From the NCBI RefSeq assembly GCF_004331915.1, contig NZ_CP036528.1:1068567-1132566 (forward strand): 64,000 bases of DNA, in the 5' to 3' direction. Below are positions 26,788 to 35,809 of this stretch, in pieces; position 1 is the stretch's first letter, and each line of letters starts with the position of its first letter. The position numbers were made by a program, and so were the translations under genes. The notes under the pieces were generated by a model. That model did no database searches and was not told the DNA's origin. It worked only from the letters and a program-made list of their open reading frames with translations. The DNA is from Ureibacillus thermophilus. Lineage in GTDB: Bacteria; Bacillota; Bacilli; Bacillales_A; Planococcaceae.

Positions 26788-27600
26788 ATGAGAATTCAAC
26801 ACAATATTTCAGCTTTAAACACACACCGTAACTTGTCAGCTAACAACAATGCAGCTGCAAAAAACCTTGAGAAATTATCTTCCGGTTACAAAATTAACCG
26901 CGCTGGCGATGATGCTGCAGGCTTAGCAATCTCTGAAAAAATGCGCGGACAAATCCGTGGTCTTAACATGGCATCTAAAAACGCTCAAGACGGTATTTCT
27001 TTAATCCAAACAGCTGAAGGTGCCCTAAACGAAACTCACGCTATCTTACAACGTATGCGTGAACTAGCAGTACAATCTGCAAACGACACAAATACTCAGG
27101 AAGACCGCGATCAATTACAAAAAGAAGTAGACGCTTTAATTAATGAAATTACTCGTATTTCAACTGACACTGAATTTAACACTCAAAGCTTATTAGACGG
27201 TACTTTCACTGGTAAAATTATTCACATCGGTGCTAATACTGGTCAAACATTAACTGTTACAATTGGAACAATGGGTGCGACTGCATTAGGTGTTGATGCT
27301 GTTGACATTAGTACACAAACTGGTGCTAACAGCGCTATCGCTCTTATCGATTCAGCAATCAAAGCAGTATCTAGCCAACGTGCTGACCTTGGTGCGATTC
27401 AAAACCGCCTAGAACATACAATTAACAACTTAGATACTACATCTGAAAACTTAACAGCTGCTGAATCTCGTATCCGCGATGTTGATATGGCGAAAGAAAT
27501 GATGGAATTCACTAAAAACAACATCTTATTGCAAGCTGCTCAATCTATGCTTGCTCAAGCGAACCAACAACCACAAGGTGTGCTTCAATTATTACGATAA
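26788..27600 (+). CDS. hag: flagellin Hag
   Basis: The main filament protein, 270 residues. The ATG at 26788 follows AAGGAGGA, giving [17 protein letters not shown]; an in-frame upstream start has no site. The conserved N-terminal D0/D1 ([28 protein letters not shown]) and C-terminal D1/D0 ([49 protein letters not shown]) make up almost the whole protein, with only a short variable centre (about 140-200). Codon use is strongly biased, as expected for a highly expressed gene. The glycosylation operon that follows suggests the surface-exposed Ser/Thr residues carry sugar. Confidence 0.97.
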   Translation: MRIQHNISALNTHRNLSANNNAAAKNLEKLSSGYKINRAGDDAAGLAISEKMRGQIRGLNMASKNAQDGISLIQTAEGALNETHAILQRMRELAVQSANDTNTQEDRDQLQKEVDALINEITRISTDTEFNTQSLLDGTFTGKIIHIGANTGQTLTVTIGTMGATALGVDAVDISTQTGANSAIALIDSAIKAVSSQRADLGAIQNRLEHTINNLDTTSENLTAAESRIRDVDMAKEMMEFTKNNILLQAAQSMLAQANQQPQGVLQLLR

Positions 27601-27626
27601 TTTTTTCATTTTCATTTTATGGAAAG

Positions 27627-27661
27627 CAAAAAGCTGAAGCGAAATGCTTCGGCTTTTTTTT
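27627..27661 (+). terminator. intrinsic terminator after hag
   Basis: AAGCTGAAGC / GCTTCGGCTT stem and a run of eight T residues. Confidence 0.9.
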
Positions 27662-27704
27662 ACAATGTATAGTCAATCAATTTTGTGGAAATGGTGAATG
27701 CCTT

Positions 27705-29393
27705 ATGTATACTCTTATAAAAGAAAAAAATTCTAGAAATATTGAAGTAATCAAAATCAAAGATCATTATTCGAATCGTATGATTGCATTAAACTCTCAA
27801 GTTTCTCCTCAAAAAGAGATGGAGAAATTTGTGGGCAATTTACAAAACAATAAATGTTATTTTATAATTGGTTCCGGAAACGGTACATTATTACAATGTC
27901 TAAAGGATTTAAATTTAAAATCTAAAATCTATATATTAGAACCATTTAAAGAAATTGATTATCCTGACGATTTAAAAAAAGAGTTAGCAGAAAAAAATAT
28001 TTATTTTTTTCAATTTGAAGGTATCAACTCTCTTTATATAAGTGATGCAATTAAAAATGCAATGGGAATGGAATGTGAAATCTTATTTCATCCAAATTAC
28101 GATAAATTAGGAAAACAATTTTTGGAACCAATTATAAAAAAAATGGAAGAAGCTACGATAACTGCTGTCATTAATAAAAATACTGAAAAACATTTTAGAT
28201 TTGATTGGTTAATTGAACCAATCTTAAATTTATCTTTAAGTAAAAATGGGAAAAATCTTTTGGAATTAAAGGAAAAATTCGAAAGTAGACCGTTTATTTT
28301 AGTAGCATCTGGTCCGTCATTAGTAGAAAACTTAAATTTTATACAAAAAAACAAAGATAAAGCCTACATAATTGCATCTGGATCAGCTGTAAATGGTTTA
28401 ATCAATAATGGAATTACTCCGGATTTTGTTACGGTTATTGACTCTTCAATTATAAATTTTACTGCTCATTTTAAAAATACTAAATATTCAGGTCCAATTA
28501 TTACAACCGGCACTACGAATCACTTAATTTTAAAACATCATAAAGGAGAATTATATTTTACAAATTTCAGTATTGATACAATTACATCTGAAGCAAGACC
28601 TGATTTATTATATATACCAGCAGTATCATCCGTTGCTATTTATTCCCTTTTATTAACTCATTTTTTGGGTGCAAGTGAAGTGTTTCTCGTTGGACAAGAT
28701 TTAGCTTTAAAAGATGGAAAGTATTACGCTAAAGGTGTACATGAACATGAAGGAGCAAAAAACATAGGAAATATTATTGAAGTCGAGGGGAATATTAGTG
28801 GTAAAGTAAAAACTACCCTAAACCTTTCTTCAATGTTAGAAAATATTAATAATGCAGTTTCAAGTATTCAACAGAATAATAAAAATATAAAAATTTATAA
28901 TTTATCAAAAATCGGAGCGAAAATTAATGGAGTTCCGTTTAAAGATAAAAATGAAATTATATTAAATGAAATAATCGATAAGTCCTGGATTCCACAAAAT
29001 ATCTATACAAAAGAAATTGATTATAGTTTATCTTTAGAGTACTACAATAAAATAACAAAATGTAAAGAAGAAGTGGATGATATTGCCCGTAAGATTGAAA
29101 AAATAAATAAAAAAGCTGTAACTTTAAAAGACTTGGAAAAGCTATTAAAGCTTATAAAAAAATTAAGAGAAAACGAAATGTTGGAAACGCATATTTTAAA
29201 TATGATTTATTCTACTACGAAGTCCATTAACAATATGTTTGAATTTGGCTTTGAAAATAATTTTCAAACAAATGAAGAAAGAGTTGATATGTTAAATAAA
29301 TTAACAACCTTTGTTAAAGTTGTTCAGCAATATTTAGAAGAGTTGATTCATCATAAAGATTGGCCAGATATGTTTAAGAAGGGTGAACAATAA
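27705..29393 (+). CDS. maf: Maf-family flagellin glycosyltransferase (motility-associated, DUF115)
   Basis: A cytoplasmic glycosyltransferase of the Maf family, 562 residues, which puts nonulosonic acid sugars on flagellin before export. The central DUF115/MptE-like domain is clear: FILVASGPSLVENL (about 198-211), GSAVNGLINNGITPDFVTVID, and FLVGQDLALKDGKYYAKGVHE. The N-terminal part (FIIGSGNGTLLQCL) looks Rossmann-like, and the C-terminal 150 residues are helical. It heads the glycan operon, 105 bases after hag, beyond the hag terminator. The specific donor is inferred to be CMP-legionaminic acid from the genes that follow. Confidence 0.88.
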   Translation: MYTLIKEKNSRNIEVIKIKDHYSNRMIALNSQVSPQKEMEKFVGNLQNNKCYFIIGSGNGTLLQCLKDLNLKSKIYILEPFKEIDYPDDLKKELAEKNIYFFQFEGINSLYISDAIKNAMGMECEILFHPNYDKLGKQFLEPIIKKMEEATITAVINKNTEKHFRFDWLIEPILNLSLSKNGKNLLELKEKFESRPFILVASGPSLVENLNFIQKNKDKAYIIASGSAVNGLINNGITPDFVTVIDSSIINFTAHFKNTKYSGPIITTGTTNHLILKHHKGELYFTNFSIDTITSEARPDLLYIPAVSSVAIYSLLLTHFLGASEVFLVGQDLALKDGKYYAKGVHEHEGAKNIGNIIEVEGNISGKVKTTLNLSSMLENINNAVSSIQQNNKNIKIYNLSKIGAKINGVPFKDKNEIILNEIIDKSWIPQNIYTKEIDYSLSLEYYNKITKCKEEVDDIARKIEKINKKAVTLKDLEKLLKLIKKLRENEMLETHILNMIYSTTKSINNMFEFGFENNFQTNEERVDMLNKLTTFVKVVQQYLEELIHHKDWPDMFKKGEQ

Positions 29394-29735
29394 ATGGTAG
29401 ATGTATTAGAAGTAATCGACAATTATAATGAATATTTGAAAAAAATTCCTAATGGAACCATCTATATTGCAGAATGTTTACGGGAAGAAAAGTTGCAAGA
29501 AGCATTTCAAACCATTAAAGATTTCTCTGAAGGTGTTATGTGGTTAGCTACTGTTTCAGACCTACTAAATCAAAGAAATATTGAAGTTACACTTGATATT
29601 GAACGAATTAATTCGTATTTAATAGAAGTAAACGAAGGATTAGAAAACCAAGATTATTTGCTTGTTGCAGATTTATTTGAATATGAAATAGCACCTTTTT
29701 TTGAAGAAGTACCTTTGATACAAGCAATTTCCTAA
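29394..29735 (+). CDS. small acidic helical protein between maf and legB
   Basis: This 113-residue protein is not recognised. It begins directly after the maf stop (no gap), so it is co-translated with it. It is acidic, leucine- and isoleucine-rich and predicted helical, with no signal peptide, cysteine or catalytic motif (IYIAECLREEKLQEAFQTIKDF..WLATVSDLLN). Its strict placement suggests an accessory subunit or chaperone for Maf or for flagellin glycosylation, but that is inference from position only. Confidence 0.75.
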   Translation: MVDVLEVIDNYNEYLKKIPNGTIYIAECLREEKLQEAFQTIKDFSEGVMWLATVSDLLNQRNIEVTLDIERINSYLIEVNEGLENQDYLLVADLFEYEIAPFFEEVPLIQAIS

Positions 29736-29768
29736 TAAAAGATTTGAAGTAATGAACGGAGACTTATT

Positions 29769-30770
29769 ATGGGTAAAAAAATTTTAGTTACTGGTGCTGA
29801 TGGTTTTATCGGTTCGCATCTTACAGAGGAATTAGTAAAGAAAGGCTATAATGTTCGAGCATTTGTATATTATAACTCATTTAATTCATGGGGATGGCTT
29901 GACCATTCTCCAAAAGAAATAAAATCGCAATTAGATGTATTTGCTGGAGATATTCGTGATCCATATGGAGTAAAGGAGGCAATGAAAGGATGTACCCATG
30001 TACTTCATCTAGCCTCACTTATTGCAATTCCATATTCTTATCACTCTCCAGCTACTTATGTTGATACGAATATTAAAGGAACATTAAATGTGGTACAAGC
30101 TGCCCGGGAATTAGGTGTGGAAAAAGTTGTCCATACTTCCACAAGTGAAGTGTATGGAACCGCACAATATGTACCAATTGATGAAAATCATCCGTTGCAA
30201 GGGCAATCTCCATATTCCGCTTCAAAAATTGGGGCTGATCAAATAGCTTTATCATTTTATCGTTCCTTTGATACACCGGTTGCAGTTATTCGTCCTTTTA
30301 ACACTTATGGACCGCGTCAATCAGCTCGTGCGGTAATTCCGACGATTATTACCCAATTGGCTAGTGGTAAAGATACAATAAAACTTGGCGCTATCAGCCC
30401 GACGAGAGATTTTAACTATGTAAAAGATACTGTCCAGGGATTTATTTCTATTATGAATTCACCCAATTCAATTGGCGAAGTGATTAATATTGGTTCAAAC
30501 TATGAAATATCTATTGGTGAAACTGCTGAAATGATTGCCGATATAATGGGTATAGATTTAAAAATCGAAACGGATGAACAGCGTTTGCGCCCTGAAAAAA
30601 GCGAAGTAGAGCGATTATGGGCAGACAATAGGAAAGCTAAAGAATTGCTTGGCTGGGAGCCAAAATATGGCGGTAAAGAAGGCTTCCGTCGAGGATTAGA
30701 AGAAACGATTGAATGGTTTACTAATCCAAAAAACCTATCTCAATATAAGGCAGATGTTTATAATATATGA
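29769..30770 (+). CDS. legB: nucleotide-sugar 4,6-dehydratase LegB
   Basis: A short-chain NAD(P)-dependent 4,6-dehydratase, 333 residues, the first committed step of legionaminic acid synthesis. The Rossmann motif GADGFIGSH is at 9-17, TSTSEVYG at 123-130, and the catalytic pair Y149/K153 in SPYSASK; PFNTYGPRQ follows. The downstream guanylyltransferase of the PtmE type points to GDP-GlcNAc as substrate, as in Campylobacter. It shares ATGA with legC. Confidence 0.85.
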   Translation: MGKKILVTGADGFIGSHLTEELVKKGYNVRAFVYYNSFNSWGWLDHSPKEIKSQLDVFAGDIRDPYGVKEAMKGCTHVLHLASLIAIPYSYHSPATYVDTNIKGTLNVVQAARELGVEKVVHTSTSEVYGTAQYVPIDENHPLQGQSPYSASKIGADQIALSFYRSFDTPVAVIRPFNTYGPRQSARAVIPTIITQLASGKDTIKLGAISPTRDFNYVKDTVQGFISIMNSPNSIGEVINIGSNYEISIGETAEMIADIMGIDLKIETDEQRLRPEKSEVERLWADNRKAKELLGWEPKYGGKEGFRRGLEETIEWFTNPKNLSQYKADVYNI

Positions 30771-31915
30771 ATGAACAATGGATTCAATTTGCAAATGAAA
30801 TCAAAAAAATGTATGGAAAAGATGTTGTTCCTTTACATGAACCGACTTTTGATGAAAAAGAAATCGAATATGTGACAGAGTGTATTAAAACAGGTTGGGT
30901 CTCATCAGTTGGTTCTTATGTTACTCGATTTGAAGAAGAATTAGCGAAATTCGTTGGTGCAAAGCGGGCAGTTGCCGTTGTAAATGGTACTGCCGCTTTG
31001 CATATTGCGCTTAAAATTGTAGGGGTACAAGAAAATGATGAAGTCTTAATGCCATCATTGACATTTGTTGCGACTGCCAATGCAGCGTCTTATCTAGGAG
31101 CCATCCCACATTTTGTTGATGTTTCTTATGAAACTCTAGGAATGGACCCAATAAAATTGAATAAACATTTAGAAGAAATTGGTGTTTTGAGAAATGGACA
31201 ACTCTACAATAAACAAACTGGCAGACGGATTGCAGCCGTTGTTCCAATGCATACCTTTGGGCATCCTGTAGATTTGGATGGACTACTCGAAGTATGCGAT
31301 AAATTTAATTTAGTATTAGTAGAAGATGCGGCTGAATCATTAGGTTCTTATTATAAAGGAAAACATACAGGCACGTTTGGAAAAGTAGCCGCATTTAGTT
31401 TTAATGGGAATAAAATTGTTACAACTGGCGGTGGGGGAGCAATTGTAACCAATGATGATGCGTTGGCTGATTATGCGAAACATCTAACAACCACCGCTAA
31501 AATTCCTCATCGTTGGGAATATGTACATGACGAAATTGGCTATAACTATCGAATGCCGAATATCAATGCTGCGCTAGGATGTGCGCAACTTGAGAAAATA
31601 AAAGTTTTCTTACGAAAAAAGAAAGTATTAACAGAAAAATATGAACAATTAATATGTAATTTAGAAGGTGTACAACTTTTTAAGCAACCGTTGAACAGTG
31701 AGAGTAACTATTGGTTACAAACTTTAATTTTAGAAGATTCATTAAATCGAAATAAAGTACTCTCTTTTTTAAATGATAATGGTGTAATGAGTCGTCCCAT
31801 TTGGCAGCCTCTTCATGAACTAAAAATGTATAAAAATAATCCGATGATGGAAATGAATACAACAATGCAATTAAAACAGAAAATTGTGAATATTCCAAGT
31901 GCACCAATATTATAA
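30767..31915 (+). CDS. legC: PLP-dependent aminotransferase LegC
   Basis: A DegT/DnrJ/EryC1-family sugar aminotransferase, 382 residues, which adds the 4-amino group to the keto sugar made by LegB. The Schiff-base lysine is K216 in FSFNGNKIVTTGGGGA. Other cofactor contacts are NGTAALH (73-79), VVPMHTFGHP, and EDAAESLGSYYKGK. Sequence features such as the insertion ILEEIGVLRNGQLYNKQTG-like (about 135-153) fit LegC better than PseC. It overlaps legB by four bases. Confidence 0.87.
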   Translation: MNEQWIQFANEIKKMYGKDVVPLHEPTFDEKEIEYVTECIKTGWVSSVGSYVTRFEEELAKFVGAKRAVAVVNGTAALHIALKIVGVQENDEVLMPSLTFVATANAASYLGAIPHFVDVSYETLGMDPIKLNKHLEEIGVLRNGQLYNKQTGRRIAAVVPMHTFGHPVDLDGLLEVCDKFNLVLVEDAAESLGSYYKGKHTGTFGKVAAFSFNGNKIVTTGGGGAIVTNDDALADYAKHLTTTAKIPHRWEYVHDEIGYNYRMPNINAALGCAQLEKIKVFLRKKKVLTEKYEQLICNLEGVQLFKQPLNSESNYWLQTLILEDSLNRNKVLSFLNDNGVMSRPIWQPLHELKMYKNNPMMEMNTTMQLKQKIVNIPSAPIL

Positions 31916-31930
31916 ATACGGGAGCGAAAT

Positions 31931-33058
31931 ATGAAACGTAAAATTTGCGTAGTTACAGCTACTCGTGCTGAATATGGATTACTATGTAACTTAATGAAAA
32001 GGATACAAGAAGATGAAGAATTTGAATTACAAATAGTTGCTACCGGTATGCATTTGTCACCTGAATTTGGACTAACCTTCCATCAAATAGAAAAAGATGG
32101 GTTTTTTATTAATGAAAAAGTAGAAATTCTTATATCTTCTGATAGCCCTCAGGGAGTAGTAAAATCGATGGGCTTAGCAAATATTAGTTTTGCTGATGTG
32201 TTTGAAAGATTAAAACCGGATTTAATAATTATTTTAGGAGATCGTTTTGAAATGTTGTCGGTTGCCCAAACTGCTCTAATTATGCAAATTCCAATTGCTC
32301 ATATACACGGGGGAGAATGTACATTCGGTGCTTATGATGATGCAATAAGACATTCAATAACAAAGATGGCAACATGGCATTTTACAAGTTGTGAAACCCA
32401 TCGTAAACGCGTAATTCAACTTGGGGAGCATCCAAGTAGAGTTTGGAATGTAGGAGCTTTAGGTGTTGATAACATTATTAATTTAAAATTAATGAACAAA
32501 GAAGAACTTTTTTCTGAATTAAATTTAGATACGAACAAAGAACTTTTTTTAATAACCTATCATCCAGAAACGAATGGAGATATATCAGGGATTGGAGTAT
32601 TACTCAAGGTGTTGGAACGTTATAAAGATAAAAATTTAGTTTTTACAAAATCCAATGCGGATAACGGGGGTAGATTTATTAATCAACAAATTTTTAAGTT
32701 TGTAGAGAAAAATAAAAATGCATATTTATTTGATTCGTTAGGGCAGCTACGTTATTTAAGTGCAATGAAATATGCAGAATTAGTGATTGGTAATTCTTCC
32801 AGTGCACTAATAGAAGCGCCATATTTACATACACCAAGTGTGAATATTGGGAATAGGCAGGCGGGAAGAGAACGTCCAAATTCTGTATTCGATTCAAAGC
32901 CGGAATATGAAATGTTACTACAAACTATAGATAAAGCATTACATTTTAAAGGACCTTATGAGCAAATATACGGTAATGGAAAAGCATCTTTAAAAATCAT
33001 GGATATATTAAAAAGTATTGAAAATTTTTATATCGTTAAGGAGTTTTATGATAAATGA
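31931..33058 (+). CDS. legG: hydrolysing NDP-sugar 2-epimerase LegG (NeuC-like)
   Basis: A hydrolysing 2-epimerase of the NeuC/WecB fold, 375 residues. It releases the nucleotide and gives 2,4-diacetamido-2,4,6-trideoxymannose. Motifs: VVTATRAEYGLL, ILGDRFEML, IAHIHGGECTFGAYDDAIRH (catalytic region), NVGALGVDNI, HPETN, and the C-terminal IGNSSSALIEAPYLHTPSVNIGNRQ. It is translationally coupled to legI by ATGA. Confidence 0.88.
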   Translation: MKRKICVVTATRAEYGLLCNLMKRIQEDEEFELQIVATGMHLSPEFGLTFHQIEKDGFFINEKVEILISSDSPQGVVKSMGLANISFADVFERLKPDLIIILGDRFEMLSVAQTALIMQIPIAHIHGGECTFGAYDDAIRHSITKMATWHFTSCETHRKRVIQLGEHPSRVWNVGALGVDNIINLKLMNKEELFSELNLDTNKELFLITYHPETNGDISGIGVLLKVLERYKDKNLVFTKSNADNGGRFINQQIFKFVEKNKNAYLFDSLGQLRYLSAMKYAELVIGNSSSALIEAPYLHTPSVNIGNRQAGRERPNSVFDSKPEYEMLLQTIDKALHFKGPYEQIYGNGKASLKIMDILKSIENFYIVKEFYDK

Positions 33059-34131
33059 ATAAAATTTATATTATTGCCGAAGCAGGAGTGAATCATAACG
33101 GTTCACTTGAAATTGCAAAAAAATTAGTGGATGTTGCCAAAATGGCTGGTGCAGATGCCGTAAAATTCCAAACCTTTAAAACTGAAAATCTTGTAACAAA
33201 AACCGCTCAACAAGCAAATTATCAAATTGAAAATTTAGGTGAAGCGACTTCTCAATTTGAAATGCTGAAACAATTGGAATTGAGCTTCGATGAATTTGCT
33301 CAGTTGCAAGAATATTGCAAGACTCAAAATATTGAATTTTTATCGACACCCTTTGATTTTGAGAGTGTCGATTTTCTTTTCGATGATTTGAAGATTTCAA
33401 TTGCCAAAATACCTTCTGGAGAGTTAACAAATTTACCGCTTATTCATTATATTGCAACAAAGCAAAAGCCTATTATTTTATCCACCGGAATGGCGACAAT
33501 AGATGAAATTCATGAAGCTTTGGCATTTATCGCATTTGGTTTTGCCAATCCAAAAGATTTTGTTTCATTGGAACGGGTCAATGAATTTTATAAAACACAA
33601 GAAGCAAAAAATATTTTGAAAACATATGTAACAATTTTGCATTGTACCACTGAATATCCAGCACCATTTGAAACTATCAATTTAAAGGCAATGGAGCAAA
33701 TGGAAAAGGAATTTGAATTACCAGTGGGATTATCGGATCATTCGAAAGGAATATCGGTTCCGATTGCTGCAACAGCATTAGGTGCAAGAGTGATTGAAAA
33801 ACATTTTACCCTTGATCGAACAATGGAAGGTCCAGATCATCTTGCTTCATTGGAGCCGGATGAATTAAAAGAAATGGTAAAAAGTATAAGAGAAGTAGAA
33901 TTGGCATTAGGAACAGGAAAAAAAGAACCATCATTTATCGAGCTCGAAAACAGGAAAGCAGCTCGAAAAAGTTTAGTGGCTAAAAAATCAATTAAAGCTG
34001 GTGAAGTTTTTAATAAAGGCAATTTAACTATTAAACGACCTGGCAGCGGAATTCCTTCTAAATACTATTGGTCTTATATTGGAAAAGTTTCTAAAAAATC
34101 ATATGAAAAGGACGATTTAATTGATGAATAA
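33055..34131 (+). CDS. legI: legionaminic acid synthase LegI (NeuB family)
   Basis: It condenses the trideoxymannose with phosphoenolpyruvate to give the nine-carbon nonulosonic acid, 358 residues. The NeuB TIM barrel is shown by IIAEAGVNHNGSLEIAKKLV, AGADAVKFQTFK, IPSGELTNLPLIHYIA, LSTGMATIDEI, LHCTTEYPAP, and GLSDHSKGISVPIAATALGARVIEKHFTLDR. A C-terminal SAF/antifreeze-like domain (about 295-358) carries RKSLVAKKSIKAGEVF. The assignment to legionaminate, not sialate or pseudaminate, rests on the neighbours. Confidence 0.88.
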   Translation: MNKIYIIAEAGVNHNGSLEIAKKLVDVAKMAGADAVKFQTFKTENLVTKTAQQANYQIENLGEATSQFEMLKQLELSFDEFAQLQEYCKTQNIEFLSTPFDFESVDFLFDDLKISIAKIPSGELTNLPLIHYIATKQKPIILSTGMATIDEIHEALAFIAFGFANPKDFVSLERVNEFYKTQEAKNILKTYVTILHCTTEYPAPFETINLKAMEQMEKEFELPVGLSDHSKGISVPIAATALGARVIEKHFTLDRTMEGPDHLASLEPDELKEMVKSIREVELALGTGKKEPSFIELENRKAARKSLVAKKSIKAGEVFNKGNLTIKRPGSGIPSKYYWSYIGKVSKKSYEKDDLIDE

Positions 34132-34750
34132 GCCCATAATCATGCTCGGAAATGGTGGTCATGCTTCTGTATTAACCGAGATATTATTAAGTCAAAATCG
34201 CAACATTATTGGTTTTACAGCCCCAAAAAAAGAAGAAAATCAGTTTGGCATACCTTATTTAGGAAACGATGAAATGATTTTAAAATATGATTCAAAAGAA
34301 GTGGAATTGGTATTAGGAATTGGCACTATTGGTGTATCTGATTTCAGACGTGAATTATTTGAATTACTTACAAATAAGCAATATACATTTGCAAGTGTTA
34401 TACATCCATCTGCAATTCTTGCTCCATCCGTAAAGTTGGGACAAGGAGTGCAAATTATGGCAGGTGCAATTATTCAAACAAATACTATTATTGACGATAA
34501 TACTATTGTAAACACAGGTTCAAAAATTGATCACGATTGTGAAATTGGTGCCCACGTACATTTAGCACCAGGAACGACTCTTTCTGGTGGAGTAAAAATA
34601 GGAAATGGAACCCATGTGGGAACAGGAGCTTCGATTATTCAAAATATTCGTATAGGAAATAATTGTTTGATTGGTGCTGGAGCAGTTGTTATTCATGATA
34701 TTAACCATGGTGTAAAAGCGGTAGGTGTACCTGCAAAGGAAGTGAGATGA
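34124..34750 (+). CDS. legH: sugar O/N-acetyltransferase LegH (NeuD family)
   Basis: A left-handed beta-helix acetyltransferase, 208 residues, expected to acetylate the 4-amino group. The N-terminal Rossmann-like part (IIMLGNGGHASVLTEIL) and the hexapeptide repeats (VNTGSKIDHDCEIGAHVHLAPGTTLSGGVKIGNGTHVGTGASI) are typical; the catalytic His is in DHDCEIG. The ATG at 34124 is used (AAAAGGA upstream); it lies within the end of legI. Confidence 0.85.
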   Translation: MNKPIIMLGNGGHASVLTEILLSQNRNIIGFTAPKKEENQFGIPYLGNDEMILKYDSKEVELVLGIGTIGVSDFRRELFELLTNKQYTFASVIHPSAILAPSVKLGQGVQIMAGAIIQTNTIIDDNTIVNTGSKIDHDCEIGAHVHLAPGTTLSGGVKIGNGTHVGTGASIIQNIRIGNNCLIGAGAVVIHDINHGVKAVGVPAKEVR

Positions 34751-35809
34751 ATGAAAGATTGGAAATCTATTCTTGTTCGAGAAGAAAATACATTATTAGA
34801 AACTATGCGCATTATAGATAAATCGTCTTTGCAATTCGCGGTGGTTGTGAATTCGGATGGAATGCTATTAGGAACCGTAACTGATGGTGATATACGTAGA
34901 AGTATATTAAGAGGAGATTCCTTAAATGTTAATATCACTAGAGTAATGAATCCTTCACCCATTACTGCTTTAGCTGGACAATCAAGAAATAAATATTTTC
35001 GAATAATGAAAACAAAAAAACTAAAGCAACTTCCCATCGTTGATAAAAACAATAGAATAATTGATATTTTATTCCTTGATAAAGCAGTTTCAATTAATGA
35101 TAATTTAGTAGTATTGATGGTTGGCGGTTTAGGGACTAGATTAAGGCCTCTAACAAATGACATTCCTAAACCAATGTTGCAAGTTGGGGGGAAACCCATT
35201 TTAGAAACGATTATTGAGGGATTTAAACAGTATGGCTTCACTAATTTTATTTTAAGTGTCAACTATAAAAAAGAAGTGATTCAAAATTACTTTCAAAATG
35301 GTGAAGCATTCGATGTGAATATTTCATATATAGAAGAATCTAAAAGAATGGGTACTGCCGGTGCATTGTCATTATTACCTACAAAACCATTAAAACCGTT
35401 TTTTGTGATGAATGGAGATTTATTGACACAAGTAAATTTTGAACAGTTGATGCATTATCATATGGATAATCATTCTTTAGCAACGATGTGTGTGAGGGAA
35501 TATGAATATCAAATTCCTTATGGGGCAATTGAAACAGACGGAGAAAAACTTGTATCTATAAAAGAAAAGCCGATACATAAAAGTTTTGTGAATGCTGGCA
35601 TTTATGTTTTAAGTCCCGAAGCTTTAGATTACATACCGAAAAATCAATTTTATGATATGCCAGAGTTATTTCAAAAGTTATTGGGTGAAGAAAAGAAGAC
35701 GACCGTGTTTCCAATAAGAGAATATTGGTTGGATATAGGTAAGATGGATGATTTTCGAAAGGCAGACTATGAATATAATGAGAGATTTTTAAAGGAAGAA
35801 AAAGAATGA
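34751..35809 (+). CDS. ptmE: CBS-domain nucleotidyltransferase PtmE (GlcN(Ac)-1-phosphate guanylyltransferase)
   Basis: A 352-residue fusion of two CBS domains (about 1-118: VNSDGMLLGTVTDGDIRRSIL, KKLKQLPIVDKNNRI) and a sugar nucleotidyltransferase (about 120-350: MVGGLGTRLRPLTNDIPKPM, MGTAGALSLLP, FFVMNGDLLT, FVNAGIYVLSPE, YWLDIGKMDDF). In Campylobacter PtmE makes the GDP-amino-sugar that feeds LegB, so this gene marks the GDP route. It starts directly at the legH stop. The nucleotide specificity is inferred. Confidence 0.82.
   Translation: MKDWKSILVREENTLLETMRIIDKSSLQFAVVVNSDGMLLGTVTDGDIRRSILRGDSLNVNITRVMNPSPITALAGQSRNKYFRIMKTKKLKQLPIVDKNNRIIDILFLDKAVSINDNLVVLMVGGLGTRLRPLTNDIPKPMLQVGGKPILETIIEGFKQYGFTNFILSVNYKKEVIQNYFQNGEAFDVNISYIEESKRMGTAGALSLLPTKPLKPFFVMNGDLLTQVNFEQLMHYHMDNHSLATMCVREYEYQIPYGAIETDGEKLVSIKEKPIHKSFVNAGIYVLSPEALDYIPKNQFYDMPELFQKLLGEEKKTTVFPIREYWLDIGKMDDFRKADYEYNERFLKEEKE

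Noticed and set aside
30767-31915. legC as pseC
   Set aside because: The neighbours are legB, legG and legI types, and the insert around 135-153 fits LegC; the PseC-like sequence is the separate broken copy at 38309.
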